A DNA stretch of 64,000 nucleotides from Thermovorax subterraneus (GTDB lineage Bacteria > Bacillota > Thermosediminibacteria > Thermosediminibacterales > Thermosediminibacteraceae). Below the pieces are notes generated by a model. The model made no database searches. It was not told the origin of the DNA and saw only the letters and a program-made list of their open reading frames with translations. This document shows, piece by piece, positions 19,204-28,790 of this stretch (position 1 is the stretch's first letter; each line of letters begins with the position of its first letter). The stretch is from NCBI GenBank assembly GCA_021608145.1, contig JAKIHM010000010.1, forward strand, positions 1 through 64,000, in the 5' to 3' direction. Both the position numbers and the translations under genes were made by a program.

Positions 19204-19673
19204 TGAAAAAAATTGATTATATTGAAAAATTGCTGGAATTAGGGGTGTTTTTGTCATTCGGGTCATTAGTCCTTGTGGTATGCTTGCAGATTTTTACAAG
19301 AATATTCATACCTCAAGCGAGCTTTGTATGGACAGAAGAAGCGAGCAGATTTTTATTCATCTTTGCTATGTCTTTCGGTGCGCCTTTAGCTGTTAAGACT
19401 AAGGAATATGCGAGTTTGGACGTTTTAACTGGCAAGTTAAATGGAAAATCGAAGAAGGTTTTGGAAATTTTTATCCAGGTGCTGACGGTATTGCTTTTTG
19501 TAATAGTTTTATTTCAGGCAGTCAAATTTACAAAGCTAGGTATAGGACAGACCTCGCCTACAATGAGAATACCGATGTATATAAGTTTTAGCAGCATGGT
19601 AGTGATGATGCTTTTTTCGAGCCTATATTCTATATTGAATCTAATAAATTCAATAGCTGAATTTAAAAAATGA
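19203..19673 (+). CDS. dctQ: TRAP transporter small permease (DctQ)
   Basis: A 156-residue protein with four membrane helices and the family signature WTEEASRFLFIFAMSFGAPLAVK. It pairs with DctM in a sodium-driven TRAP uptake system; the solute-binding subunit is encoded further down the same operon. Its ATG overlaps the uxuB stop. Confidence 0.93.
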   Translation: MKKIDYIEKLLELGVFLSFGSLVLVVCLQIFTRIFIPQASFVWTEEASRFLFIFAMSFGAPLAVKTKEYASLDVLTGKLNGKSKKVLEIFIQVLTVLLFVIVLFQAVKFTKLGIGQTSPTMRIPMYISFSSMVVMMLFSSLYSILNLINSIAEFKK

Positions 19674-19684
19674 GGTGGATATTA

Positions 19685-20965
19685 ATGTCTGCATTAATGT
19701 TATTTTTATCCTTCGTAGTATTGATATTTTTAGGCGTTCCCATAGCCTTCGCCCTTGGGATTTCTTCTCTGGTTTATATTTTCATTAACGACATTTCTTT
19801 GACGGTCTTAGCGCAGAAGATGTACGCCGGACTTAATTCTTTTGTGTTGGTTGCCATACCTGGATTTGTCTTGGCCGGAAACCTTATGAACAGTGGAGGG
19901 ATTTCGAAGAGAATAGTAGAATTTGCCGATGCTATAGTGGGGTTTATAAGGGGGGGACTTGCTCTTGCAAATGTGGTTGCATCGATGATTTTTGCGGGAA
20001 TTTCGGGAACGGCTTTAGCTGATACGGCAAGCGAGGGTCCGATTATTATTCCGGCAATGATAAGACAAGGCTATGATCCGGATTTTTCTGCGGCCATAAC
20101 TGCAGCGTCGTCAACAATTGGCCCTATCATTCCCCCAAGTGTTCCGATGATTATTGCAGGCACGCTCGTGGGAACTTCTATAACAAAAATGTTTGTGGCT
20201 GGTATAATTCCGGGAATATTAATGGGTCTTTTGCAGATGGCTCTATGCTATTACTTTGCGGTCAAAAGAAATTATCCCAGAAGCGAACTTAATTCGCTAA
20301 AGCAAATATGGGAGAAGTTTAAAGGGGCTATTTGGGCAATTATAATGCCCGCAATAATGATTTTCGGAATCTTGGGTGGCTTTTTTACGCCAACGGAAGC
20401 TTCTATAGTTACGGTGATCTACGGCTTAATAGTAGGCCTCTTTGTCTACAAGGAATTGCAGTTGAAGGATATTCCAAGGATCGTAGTGGAGTCCATAAGG
20501 AGCACGGCAGCCATTATGGTCTTAGTGGGATTTGCTAATACCTTTGCGTGGATTTTAGCAAGCGAACAAATTCCACAGCTTATTGCGGATTCGATACTGT
20601 CAATAAGCAATAACCCAATCGTCGTCATCTTATTGGTCAACCTCTTTCTTCTGTTCGTCGGCATGTTTATGGAAACAATCGCGGCCTTAATTATTCTATT
20701 TCCAGTCTTGCTCCCTGTGCTTACATCTGTCGGTATGGACCCAATTCAGGCGGGAGTTATGGTAGTTTTAAATCTGGTAATAGGGCTCAATACTCCGCCT
20801 GTGGGAGTGTGCCTGTATGTGGCAGCAAATATTGCGAAAATTTCCCTATCCAGGCTCACAGCAGCTATTTTACCTTTTATCATAGCGAATATTGCTGTGT
20901 TGATGCTGGTGAGCTATATTCCCCATATTACGCTATTCCTTCCGAGATTGCTATTTGGCATGTAA
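19685..20965 (+). CDS. dctM: TRAP transporter large permease (DctM)
   Basis: A 426-residue integral membrane protein with about 12 helices. FAGISGTALADTASEG, STIGPIIPPSVPMIIAGT and MNLVIGLNTPPVGV-type segments are the DctM hallmarks. The ATG at 19685 is preferred because GAGGTGG lies seven bases before it. A start 15 bases earlier overlaps the dctQ stop and has no site. It is the ion-coupled channel of the operon's TRAP system, with a sugar acid as probable cargo. Confidence 0.93.
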   Translation: MSALMLFLSFVVLIFLGVPIAFALGISSLVYIFINDISLTVLAQKMYAGLNSFVLVAIPGFVLAGNLMNSGGISKRIVEFADAIVGFIRGGLALANVVASMIFAGISGTALADTASEGPIIIPAMIRQGYDPDFSAAITAASSTIGPIIPPSVPMIIAGTLVGTSITKMFVAGIIPGILMGLLQMALCYYFAVKRNYPRSELNSLKQIWEKFKGAIWAIIMPAIMIFGILGGFFTPTEASIVTVIYGLIVGLFVYKELQLKDIPRIVVESIRSTAAIMVLVGFANTFAWILASEQIPQLIADSILSISNNPIVVILLVNLFLLFVGMFMETIAALIILFPVLLPVLTSVGMDPIQAGVMVVLNLVIGLNTPPVGVCLYVAANIAKISLSRLTAAILPFIIANIAVLMLVSYIPHITLFLPRLLFGM

Positions 20966-20979
20966 AAGGAGGACTTAAG

Positions 20980-21993
20980 GTGAAAGCAGTTCTCGTTTCA
21001 CACCCGGGGAACATAGAATTGGTCGAAAGGGATATTCCCAAAATAGCAAGCGAAGACGAGGTTTTGCTCAAAGTGAGATTGGCCGGAATATGCGGCTCTG
21101 ATATGCACATTTATCACGGAACGTCTCCGGTTGCTACATATCCCAGAGTTATTGGACATGAATTTGTCGGCGAGGTTCTTGAAAAAGGAAAGGAAGTTAA
21201 GAACCTGAAAATCGGGGATAAAGTAGTCGTAGAGCCTATAATTTATTGCGGAAAATGCTACCCGTGCAGAAAAGGTAGGCCAAACGTCTGTGAAAACTTA
21301 AAGGTGATGGGAGTCCACGTTGATGGGGGTTTTCAGGAATATGTAGTTGTAAAGGAAACAAATGTTCATAAATTTGCGGACTATTTGAGTTGGGAAGAAG
21401 CCGTAATGATGGAGCCTTTCACTATTGCAGCTCAAGCAACGTGGAGGGGAGGCGTCGAAAAGGATGATTTTGTTTTAATAATTGGTGCTGGACCTATAGG
21501 GCTTACTATCTTGCAATATGCAAAGTATAAAGGGGCAATTTGCATAGTGTCCGATATAGTTGATTTTAGATTGGAGAAAGCCCTGGAGTTAGGCGCGGAT
21601 TACGTAGTAAAAGGTAGCGAAAACATCGAAAAAGAAATAAGAAAAATTACCGGCGGAATGGGTGCAAATATTGCAATAGATGCGGCGTGCACGCCAAAGA
21701 CTTTCGAAATGGCAGTTAATGTGGTTTCTCAAGCGGGAAGGGTTGTGGTATTAGGATTCGATACTTCCCCCTCTAGCATACCGCAGTTTAACATAACAAA
21801 AGGGGAACTTACAATATGCGGTTCCAGGCTGCAGACAAATAAATTCAAAGAAGTGATAGATGTGTTTAATAAAAGAAAGCTGAATCCTACTGCTTTGATA
21901 TCTCATAAATTCCATTTTACCGAGATAAAAGAGGCGATTAACTTGTTGGAAGAAGGAAATCAGAATGTTTTCAAGGTTATCCTTGAGTTTTAA
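20980..21993 (+). CDS. Zinc-dependent alcohol dehydrogenase, hexonate 5-dehydrogenase type (RspB/YjjN-like)
   Basis: A 337-residue medium-chain dehydrogenase with catalytic-zinc ligands in AGICGSDMH and GHEF, structural-zinc cysteines in CGKCYPCRKGRPNVC, and the Rossmann loop IGAGPIGLT. A GTG start at 20980 with AAAGGAGG nine bases upstream is chosen. Relatives near uxuA/uxuB oxidise L-gulonate or L-galactonate at C5 to fructuronate or tagaturonate, which would feed UxuB here. The exact substrate is inferred from context. Confidence 0.82.
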   Translation: MKAVLVSHPGNIELVERDIPKIASEDEVLLKVRLAGICGSDMHIYHGTSPVATYPRVIGHEFVGEVLEKGKEVKNLKIGDKVVVEPIIYCGKCYPCRKGRPNVCENLKVMGVHVDGGFQEYVVVKETNVHKFADYLSWEEAVMMEPFTIAAQATWRGGVEKDDFVLIIGAGPIGLTILQYAKYKGAICIVSDIVDFRLEKALELGADYVVKGSENIEKEIRKITGGMGANIAIDAACTPKTFEMAVNVVSQAGRVVVLGFDTSPSSIPQFNITKGELTICGSRLQTNKFKEVIDVFNKRKLNPTALISHKFHFTEIKEAINLLEEGNQNVFKVILEF

Positions 21994-22020
21994 AACAGAT
22001 TTTAATTTTTGGAGGCAGCT

Positions 22021-22959
22021 ATGAGAGCGAAGGTTTTGATTACTCCGAGGTCATTTTTAAAGGTAAAAGAACAAGCTCAGAACTTACTTAAAAGGTATGA
22101 TTTGGATTTAATTTACAACGATACTGGGAAAACACTTACGGAGGAACAGATGCTAAAGATGTGTGAAGATGTGGATGGGCTAATAGTAGGAATAGACCCG
22201 GTCACGGAAAAAGTTTTGAAAAATGCCAGGAAGCTAAAAGCTATTTCAAAATACGGGGCTGGACTTGACAATATCGACTTAAAAACAGCTAGAGAGCTCG
22301 GCATTAAAGTGGCCAGCGCAGCGGGCACAAATGCTACGTCTGTGGCAGAGTTGGCGATAGGTATGTTTTTTGCCCTTGCGAGGAACTTGGCAAAGCACGT
22401 TTTTCTTGTAAAAAATGGAGGATGGGATCGCATTCAAGGGGTAGAACTTACCGGAAAAACAGCTGGAATAATAGGCCTTGGCAATATAGGAAAAGAAGTA
22501 GCAAGATTGGCAAATGGAATAGGGATGAGGGTTATAGCTTATGACCCGTACTTTGAAGATAGAGAGTTTCTCAAAAAATACGATATAAAAATGATGAGTT
22601 TGGAGTTCGTTTTTAAAGAAGCAGATTTTGTGACCCTCCATGTCCCCCTTACTGAAGCTACGGCCAAAATTGTGAATGAAAATACATTAAAATTGATGAA
22701 AAAGACAGCGTATATCGTGAATACATCAAGAGGGGGATTAATCGACGAAGATGCGCTTTATGAAGCCCTGAAAAATGGCAAAATCGCTGGGGCAGCTTCA
22801 GATGTATTTTCGAAAGAACCTCCAGGCTTTCATAAATTGCTGACATTGGATAATTTCCTGCTCACACCGCACATAGGTGCTTATACGGCTGAAGCAGTGG
22901 AAAAAATGGCTATAAAGTCTATTGAGAATTTGGTTAGGATGCTGTTCGAAGAAAAATGA
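22021..22959 (+). CDS. D-isomer-specific 2-hydroxyacid dehydrogenase
   Basis: A 312-residue NAD-dependent enzyme of the SerA/2-ketogluconate-reductase superfamily. It has SKYGAGLDNIDL, the GLGNIGKEVARLA Rossmann loop, and the catalytic triad Arg (NTSRGGLIDE), Glu (FSKEPPG) and His (TPHIGAYT). It lacks the C-terminal ACT domain of many SerA proteins. The ATG at 22021 follows GGAGG. In this operon a 2-keto-sugar-acid reductase (for example 2-ketogluconate to gluconate) is more likely than serine synthesis. Confidence 0.82.
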   Translation: MRAKVLITPRSFLKVKEQAQNLLKRYDLDLIYNDTGKTLTEEQMLKMCEDVDGLIVGIDPVTEKVLKNARKLKAISKYGAGLDNIDLKTARELGIKVASAAGTNATSVAELAIGMFFALARNLAKHVFLVKNGGWDRIQGVELTGKTAGIIGLGNIGKEVARLANGIGMRVIAYDPYFEDREFLKKYDIKMMSLEFVFKEADFVTLHVPLTEATAKIVNENTLKLMKKTAYIVNTSRGGLIDEDALYEALKNGKIAGAASDVFSKEPPGFHKLLTLDNFLLTPHIGAYTAEAVEKMAIKSIENLVRMLFEEK

Positions 22960-22990
22960 TATCACAGGCCTAAAATTGGAAGGTGGTATT

Positions 22991-24541
22991 TTGAGCAAAG
23001 AGCTTTTCATGGGCATCGATATCGGCACTACAGGAGTAAGGGCAGTTTTATTCAACGAAAAAGGATATGAAGTTAGTTTAAGCTATAAGGAATACCCCAT
23101 GAGGAGTTCGCCCGATGGTAAAGCTGAAATAGAGCCTGAAGTTGTTTTTAAATCGATGTTAGACGTCGTAAAAAATTGTATTGAACAAGTGGAAAATGCC
23201 AGGAACAAGATAAGTGCAATAGGTTTAAGCACCCAACTTTTCAGTCTTGTAGCTGTTGATAGGCATGGAAACTGTTTAACAAATGTCATTACGTGGGCGG
23301 ATACCAGGTCTATCAAAGAAGGGGGTTTTATTGAAAAAAATTTTGACTGCATGGCTTTATACAGAAAGACGGGTTGCAGGGTCCAACATCCAATGTATCC
23401 ATTGAGCAAAATTTTGTGGATTAAGAACAATCACAAAGATATTTACGAAAAAACTTATAAATTTATCAGCATCAAGGAATATATCATTTTCAAACTTTAC
23501 GGCGTATTTGTCCTCGATTTGACCGATGCTTCGGCGACAGCTTGCTTCAATATACATAAATTTGTCTGGGATGAAGATGTTTTAGAAGAAGTACTAGGCG
23601 TTGATAAAGAAAAATTTGGTACGCCGGTAGAATGCATACATGTACTTAAAGGCATGAAAGAGGAATATGCGAAAATTATGGGAATACCTAAAGATACCCC
23701 CCTTGTCATAGGGTCGGGCGACGGGATTTTGGCAAATCTGGGATGCGGGGTTTTCGATAATACCGAGCTTTCAAGCACGATCGGGACAAGTGGAGCTATC
23801 AGGACGGCTGTGGACTTTCCATTGTTAGATAAAGAAGCGAGGACTTGGTGTTACTGCTTCACAAAAGACAAATGGGTTGCCGGTGGGGCGATAAACAATG
23901 GAGGCATAGTGTTAAGATGGTTGAGGGATATGCATGTCGGAGAATATTCGAAAGAGGCGAGGGAAAAAGGCTTTAATAATGTCTATGAACTTTTTGACAG
24001 CTATGCAAAAGAAATAAGACCGGGAAGTGATGGACTTTTATTCTTTCCTTATTTGACGGGACAAAGGTCTCCTCACTGGAGGGCCGATGCGAGAGGGGTG
24101 ATGTACGGCTTAAATCTCAGCCACAACAAAAAGCATCTTGTTAGGGCTGCAATGGAAGGTATTATCTTCAATATGTTTATGATTTACAATGCTCTGATGG
24201 AGCAATTGAGGAATCCCGTAAGAAAAATAACTGCCAACGGAGGATATGCGAAGTCAGGAGTGTGGCTACAAATACAAGCCGATGTGTTTGATAAGGAGAT
24301 TCTTGTAGCTGGAGTCGAAGAAGCAGCTGCACTAGGAGCGGCGTTTCTTTCAATGGTAGGAATCGGGGCTAAGCGACTGATAAAAGAAGATGCTTTGCCT
24401 GCGATGAGAGCGAAAAGGCCTATTGAGCCCATAAAGGAAAATGTGGAGATTTACAAGAATGTATACAGGAATTTCATTGAACTTTATAACCTTATTTTCA
24501 AAAATTCTGGGGAGGTAAAGAATGAACGAGATAATAATTGA
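22991..24541 (+). CDS. gntK: Gluconokinase (FGGY family)
   Basis: A 516-residue FGGY sugar kinase. The N-terminal MGIDIGTTGVRAVLFN binds phosphate. SSTIGTSGAIRT and AINNGGIVLRWLRD are typical of the gluconokinase branch, while TANGGYAKSGVW and AALGAAFLSMVG close the ATP site. The TTG at 22991 follows GGAAGGTGG; an ATG 18 bases downstream is possible. It makes 6-phosphogluconate. Its 3' end overlaps the LarA-like gene by 20 bases, so the two products are translationally linked. Confidence 0.85.
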   Translation: MSKELFMGIDIGTTGVRAVLFNEKGYEVSLSYKEYPMRSSPDGKAEIEPEVVFKSMLDVVKNCIEQVENARNKISAIGLSTQLFSLVAVDRHGNCLTNVITWADTRSIKEGGFIEKNFDCMALYRKTGCRVQHPMYPLSKILWIKNNHKDIYEKTYKFISIKEYIIFKLYGVFVLDLTDASATACFNIHKFVWDEDVLEEVLGVDKEKFGTPVECIHVLKGMKEEYAKIMGIPKDTPLVIGSGDGILANLGCGVFDNTELSSTIGTSGAIRTAVDFPLLDKEARTWCYCFTKDKWVAGGAINNGGIVLRWLRDMHVGEYSKEAREKGFNNVYELFDSYAKEIRPGSDGLLFFPYLTGQRSPHWRADARGVMYGLNLSHNKKHLVRAAMEGIIFNMFMIYNALMEQLRNPVRKITANGGYAKSGVWLQIQADVFDKEILVAGVEEAAALGAAFLSMVGIGAKRLIKEDALPAMRAKRPIEPIKENVEIYKNVYRNFIELYNLIFKNSGEVKNERDNN

Positions 24542-25826
24542 TAATCCAGGAAACGGCTCTGTTTCAGAAGATGAAGTAAGGTCTGCTTTATATAGGGCTC
24601 TTGAAGGGAGAAAATTAAATAAAGTTCTCATTATACCACCAGATTTTACAAGAATAAACTCTCAGGCGGGTATGATAACGAGAATTTTATATGAACTATT
24701 AAGTCCAAGCTCCGAAGTAGATATACTGCCTGCTACGGGTACTCATAGGCCGCTCAGCGACTTAGAACGAAAAAAGATGTTTGGAGATGAAATTCCTAAA
24801 GAAAGGTTCTTGGTCCATGATTGGGAGAAGGGTACAAAAAAGATTGGTGAGGTTTCTGCTGAATTTATCGAGCAAGTAACACAAGGTGCCTTGAGTTTCC
24901 CCATAAATGTTGAAATAAGCAAGCATATTGCAAATAAAGCCTATGACCTTATCATCTCCATAGGACAGGTAGTACCCCATGAAATTGTGGGTATGGCCAG
25001 TTACACGAAAAATATTCTTGTGGGATGCGGTGGAAAGGATGTTATCGACAAGTCCCATTTTATAGGGGCAGTTCACGGGATGGAGCGGATAATGGGAATC
25101 GACAGGACACCTGTGAGGCAAGTATTTGACTTCGTTGAAGAAAAATTTTTAAAAGAATACCCCATAATGTATGTGATGACAGTGACTACTACTAAAGGGG
25201 GTGCTGTCAATTTAGATGGGCTCTTCATCGGCCGAAGCAGGAAGATTTTTGAAAAAGCTGTAGCTTTAAGTCAAAAAAAGAACATCGAATTTCTCGAAAG
25301 GCCGGTAAAGAAAGTGGTAGTTTATCTGGACGACAAAAAATACAGGAGCACCTGGATAGGCAATAAAGCTATCTATAGGACCAGGATGGCGATTCAGGAT
25401 GGAGGAGAATTAATAATTCTGGCCCCGGGGATTGAGAGATTTGGGGAAAATGATATAGGGGAAGAATTGATAAGAAAGTACGGATATGCAGGAATGCAAA
25501 AAATACTAAAACTTATACATCAAGATGTGAAGTTAAAAGAAAATTTGGCTATAGCGGCCCATCTGATACACGGCTCGAGCGAAGGAAGATTTACCATAAC
25601 TTATGCTGTTGAAAAGCTCAAAGAAGAAGAAATAAGAAAAGTAAATTACAATTATCTGCCTTTTAAAAAAGCTTATAAAATCTATAATCCAGATATTTTA
25701 AATCCTGGATTTAATACTCTGCCAAATGGAGAGGAGGTGTTTTTCGTCAGCGATCCAGCATTAGGCCTTTGGGCCTGGAAGGAAAAATTCAATAAAAATT
25801 TTACAATAACAGAGGGGGTCAATTGA
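24522..25826 (+). CDS. LarA-family nickel-pincer enzyme, probable hexonate 2-epimerase
   Basis: A 434-residue member of the LarA (DUF2088) family, whose lactate racemase founder carries the nickel-pincer nucleotide. Counterparts of its key residues are present: His75 in GTHRP, His153 and Lys163 in VPHEIVGMASYTKN (spacing of ten, as in LarA), and His179 sixteen residues on. LarA homologues acting on larger hydroxyacids include, to my knowledge, a D-gluconate 2-epimerase. Between gluconokinase and uxuA, gluconate/mannonate epimerisation is the best guess. No larB, larC or larE cofactor genes are here. GGGGAGG precedes the ATG. Confidence 0.78.
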   Translation: MNEIIIDNPGNGSVSEDEVRSALYRALEGRKLNKVLIIPPDFTRINSQAGMITRILYELLSPSSEVDILPATGTHRPLSDLERKKMFGDEIPKERFLVHDWEKGTKKIGEVSAEFIEQVTQGALSFPINVEISKHIANKAYDLIISIGQVVPHEIVGMASYTKNILVGCGGKDVIDKSHFIGAVHGMERIMGIDRTPVRQVFDFVEEKFLKEYPIMYVMTVTTTKGGAVNLDGLFIGRSRKIFEKAVALSQKKNIEFLERPVKKVVVYLDDKKYRSTWIGNKAIYRTRMAIQDGGELIILAPGIERFGENDIGEELIRKYGYAGMQKILKLIHQDVKLKENLAIAAHLIHGSSEGRFTITYAVEKLKEEEIRKVNYNYLPFKKAYKIYNPDILNPGFNTLPNGEEVFFVSDPALGLWAWKEKFNKNFTITEGVN

Positions 25827-25827
25827 A

Positions 25828-26850
25828 ATGAAAGGAAAAGCAAAATTAATTTCGCTAATTTTAGTATTGGCTCTTGCCTTGATTTCTATTACAGCGTGCA
25901 GTGGCGACAAGAAGGGCCAGGAAAATAATGCCGGACAAAAACAAGAGACGATTGAGTGGAAATTCGGTTACCTCGCAAATGAAGAACACATATGGCATAA
26001 GACTGCCCAAGAGTTTGCAAGATTAGTCAACGAAAAGACAAATGGCCGCCTTGTGATTAAATTGTATCCCAACGAGCAACTTGGCAGCGAAATGGATGTG
26101 CTCAACATGATAAGGGATGGGTCCGCAGATTTGACCATATCCGGTGAATCCATGCAGAACTGGGCTCCTAAAGCTGCACTGATGGCAGTACCTTATGCAT
26201 TCAGGGACATAGATCACATGAAGAAAGTGATTGAGGGTGAAATAGGCAAGGAAATAAGCCAGGAAATTATGGACAAAGTAGGGGTAACACCGCTTTATTA
26301 TCACTTGAGGGCACCTAGAAACCTGACTTCAAACAAGCCAATTAGAAATCTAAGCGATCTTAAAGGATTAAAGTTGCGTGTTCCTAACGTTCCTGTTTTT
26401 GTGGAAGCGTGGAAGGCCGCAGGAGCAAGCCCGCAGGTAATGGCCTTCAGCGAGGTGTTTACAGCATTGCAACAAAATGTAATCGAAGCTCAAGAAAACC
26501 CGTATGACCTGATATTGAGTGGAGGACTTTATGAAGTGCAAAAGTATGTGAACGAGACGGAGCACGTAATAGGATGGGTTTACGTTGTAGTTGGGAATAA
26601 ACAGCTCAATTCCCTCCCTGAGGATATGAGAAAAGCAGTATTGGAAGCTGCAAAAGAGGTACAAGTTTACGCCAATCAGCTGTTTGAAAAGGATACGGAA
26701 GCGTGCAAGCAAAAGCTTATCGAAAAAGGTATGACGATAATTTCCGACGTTAACAAGGAAGAATTCAAAAACGCTATGGTGCCGGCTGTGCTCAAGATGT
26801 TAAACGATGAGCAAAAAGCTCTATATCAAAAGATACTGGAGGTTCAGTAA
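25828..26850 (+). CDS. dctP: TRAP transporter solute-binding lipoprotein (DctP)
   Basis: A 340-residue extracytoplasmic binding protein with a lipoprotein signal ending LISITAC (Cys24 as lipid anchor). WKFGYLANEEHIWHKTA and the conserved RVPNVPVFVEAWKAAGASPQVMAFSEVF segment carry the carboxylate-binding Arg typical of DctP. It delivers the sugar acid to the DctQ/DctM permease encoded earlier in the operon. An AGAGGGGG site precedes the ATG, two bases after the LarA-like stop. Confidence 0.93.
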   Translation: MKGKAKLISLILVLALALISITACSGDKKGQENNAGQKQETIEWKFGYLANEEHIWHKTAQEFARLVNEKTNGRLVIKLYPNEQLGSEMDVLNMIRDGSADLTISGESMQNWAPKAALMAVPYAFRDIDHMKKVIEGEIGKEISQEIMDKVGVTPLYYHLRAPRNLTSNKPIRNLSDLKGLKLRVPNVPVFVEAWKAAGASPQVMAFSEVFTALQQNVIEAQENPYDLILSGGLYEVQKYVNETEHVIGWVYVVVGNKQLNSLPEDMRKAVLEAAKEVQVYANQLFEKDTEACKQKLIEKGMTIISDVNKEEFKNAMVPAVLKMLNDEQKALYQKILEVQ

Positions 26851-26908
26851 AATAAATTGCTGCAAAGGTTTTTCAGCTGTCGCCAAAATACTGGAGGTAG
26901 ATATAGCT

Positions 26909-27985
26909 ATGAAACTGGTCTTTAGATGGTTCGGGAAAGAGTACGACAAAATTCCACTAGAATATATCCGGCAAATTCCGGGCATCACAGGGGTTGTTAC
27001 GAGCTTGATGGACATTCCAGTGGGAGAAGTATGGCCGCTGGAAAGGCTTAAAGCTTTGAAAGAAGAGGTTGAAAGACATGGACTTAAAGTCGAGGTTATT
27101 GAAAGCGTAAATGTCCACGAGGATATAAAGTTAGGAGAGCCTTCTAGAGATATTTATATTGAAAACTACATTGAAACGATGAAAAATTTAGCCCAAATAG
27201 GTGTAAAAGTGATTTGCTATAACTTCATGCCCGTATTCGACTGGTTGAGGACGGAGCTGGAAAGGCAGTTAGAGGACGGTTCTCGAACTATGGCTTATAG
27301 GCATGAAGTTGTAATGAAGATTGACCCGAAGAATTTTGCCGACGAATTTATGGATCGGTCCGGTGATGTCGAACTACCCGGCTGGGAACCGGAAAGGCTG
27401 AAAGAAATCTCCGAAACACTGGAAAAATACAGTGATATGACCGAAGAAAAATATTGGCGGAACATAAAATATTTTTTAGACAGCATAATTCCGTATGCAG
27501 AAAAATACGACATAAAAATGGCCATACATCCGGATGATCCACCATGGCCTATCTTTGGTTTGCCAAGGGTTATAACGAGCAGGGAAAATATCCGCAAATT
27601 CCTCGATTTAAACAAGAGTCCGTACAACGGAATTACTCTCTGCACTGGTTCGCTGGGTGCTGACCGGAGAAACGACCTACCGGCAATAATCAGAGAGTTT
27701 GCCAAAGAAGGGAGGATACATTTCGCCCATATAAGAAATCTAAAATTCGAAGCTGAAAAGGACTTTTACGAAAGTGCTCACCTGTCAAAGTGCGGCTCGT
27801 TCGATATGTTTGAGATAGTTAAGGCTTTTTACGATAGCGGATTCGATGGATATGTGCGTCCTGACCATGGCAGAATGATATGGGGTGAAGCGGGACGCCC
27901 GGGATACGGACTCTACGATAGGGCATTGGGAGCAATGTATATCATGGGATTATGGGAAGCTATTGACAAGATGAGCGGAAATTGA
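26909..27985 (+). CDS. uxuA: Mannonate dehydratase (UxuA)
   Basis: Dehydrates D-mannonate to 2-keto-3-deoxygluconate. The 358 residues match the family. FRWFGKEYDKIPLEYIRQIPG, VKVICYNFMPVFDW, MAIHPDDPPWPIFGLPR and DGYVRPDHGRMIWGE are diagnostic UxuA segments with metal-binding His and Cys. The ATG at 26909 follows CTGGAGGTAG; longer upstream starts lie inside dctP. It acts after UxuB in this operon. The KDG kinase and aldolase that finish the route are not in the window. Confidence 0.95.
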   Translation: MKLVFRWFGKEYDKIPLEYIRQIPGITGVVTSLMDIPVGEVWPLERLKALKEEVERHGLKVEVIESVNVHEDIKLGEPSRDIYIENYIETMKNLAQIGVKVICYNFMPVFDWLRTELERQLEDGSRTMAYRHEVVMKIDPKNFADEFMDRSGDVELPGWEPERLKEISETLEKYSDMTEEKYWRNIKYFLDSIIPYAEKYDIKMAIHPDDPPWPIFGLPRVITSRENIRKFLDLNKSPYNGITLCTGSLGADRRNDLPAIIREFAKEGRIHFAHIRNLKFEAEKDFYESAHLSKCGSFDMFEIVKAFYDSGFDGYVRPDHGRMIWGEAGRPGYGLYDRALGAMYIMGLWEAIDKMSGN

Positions 27986-28028
27986 TAAAAATTATTAAGA
28001 ATGCTCGAGAAAGCAGGTGTGTCATAAC

Positions 28029-28706
28029 ATGCTGGAAGTCCTGGAAAGAAACATTAGAGAAAATGCGAGAGAGTATGCCATAAGAGTTCTGTATCATAAT
28101 ATCATAAACATGAACCTAGAGCCGGGGCAGCAAATAAGCGAGAGCGAAATTTCTAAGGTTTTGGGAATCAGCCGCACGCCGGTCAGGGAAGCGCTGATAG
28201 AACTTTCAAAGTTGTCTCTGGTAGAAATATACCCCCAGAGAGGCACGTACATTTCCAAAATAGATATGGACAGGGTGGAAGAGTCTCGTTTCGCAAGGTG
28301 CGTTCTGGAAAAGGCGGTTGTCAAGCTTGCATGTAAGATGATTGATGAAAAATACGAAGCCGAAATCGAAGAAAATCTGAAATTGCAGGAAATAAGCGCA
28401 AAGAAGAAGGATTTCAAGCACCTGCTTTTTCTCGATAATAAATTTCACGAGTTGATTTTTAAGGCTTGTAACAAAGAAGCGACTTTTAATCTCATTAGAA
28501 GCATGATGTCGCACTTTGACAGGGTTCGAATACTCAACTTCGTAAAAATGGACATGAATAGGACTGTGAACGACCATAAGAAAATATACTATGCAATTAA
28601 GGAAAGGGACGAAAAAAAGGCGGAAGAATTAATGGAGGAACATCTTACAAGAGTAGTCTTTGACCAGGAGTACCTCAAAAAGCTGCATCCGGAATATTTT
28701 AAGTGA
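28029..28706 (+). CDS. GntR family transcriptional regulator (FadR/FCD type)
   Basis: A 225-residue regulator with an N-terminal winged helix (ISESEISKVLGISRTPVREALIELSK) and a C-terminal FCD ligand domain (residues about 85-220; DNKFHELIFKAC and NDHKKIYYAI carry the metal-site Asp/His). It closes the hexonate operon and probably controls it from the palindrome overlapping the -10 at 17526-17539. The ATG at 28029 with AGGTG ten bases upstream is preferred over a GTG at 28017. Confidence 0.88.
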   Translation: MLEVLERNIRENAREYAIRVLYHNIINMNLEPGQQISESEISKVLGISRTPVREALIELSKLSLVEIYPQRGTYISKIDMDRVEESRFARCVLEKAVVKLACKMIDEKYEAEIEENLKLQEISAKKKDFKHLLFLDNKFHELIFKACNKEATFNLIRSMMSHFDRVRILNFVKMDMNRTVNDHKKIYYAIKERDEKKAEELMEEHLTRVVFDQEYLKKLHPEYFK

Positions 28707-28722
28707 ATTCGAATGAATTTTT

Positions 28723-28755
28723 AAAAGGGAGCGCTTTGGCGCTCCCTTTTAAATC
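28723..28755 (+). terminator. terminator of the hexonate operon
   Basis: AAAAGGGAGCGC pairs perfectly with GCGCTCCCTTTT around a TTTG loop. Confidence 0.9.
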
Positions 28756-28790
28756 TCCAGTTTTGTGGGCTTTAAGCGGATTTTCCTGGT

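Noticed and set aside
22922-22990. Longer start for the gluconokinase
   Set aside because: The ATG at 22922 lies inside the preceding dehydrogenase gene and adds non-family residues; TTG at 22991 has GGAAGGTGG before it.
26807-26908. Longer start for mannonate dehydratase inside dctP
   Set aside because: The extra residues are unlike UxuA and there is no ribosome-binding site; ATG at 26909 follows GGAGG.
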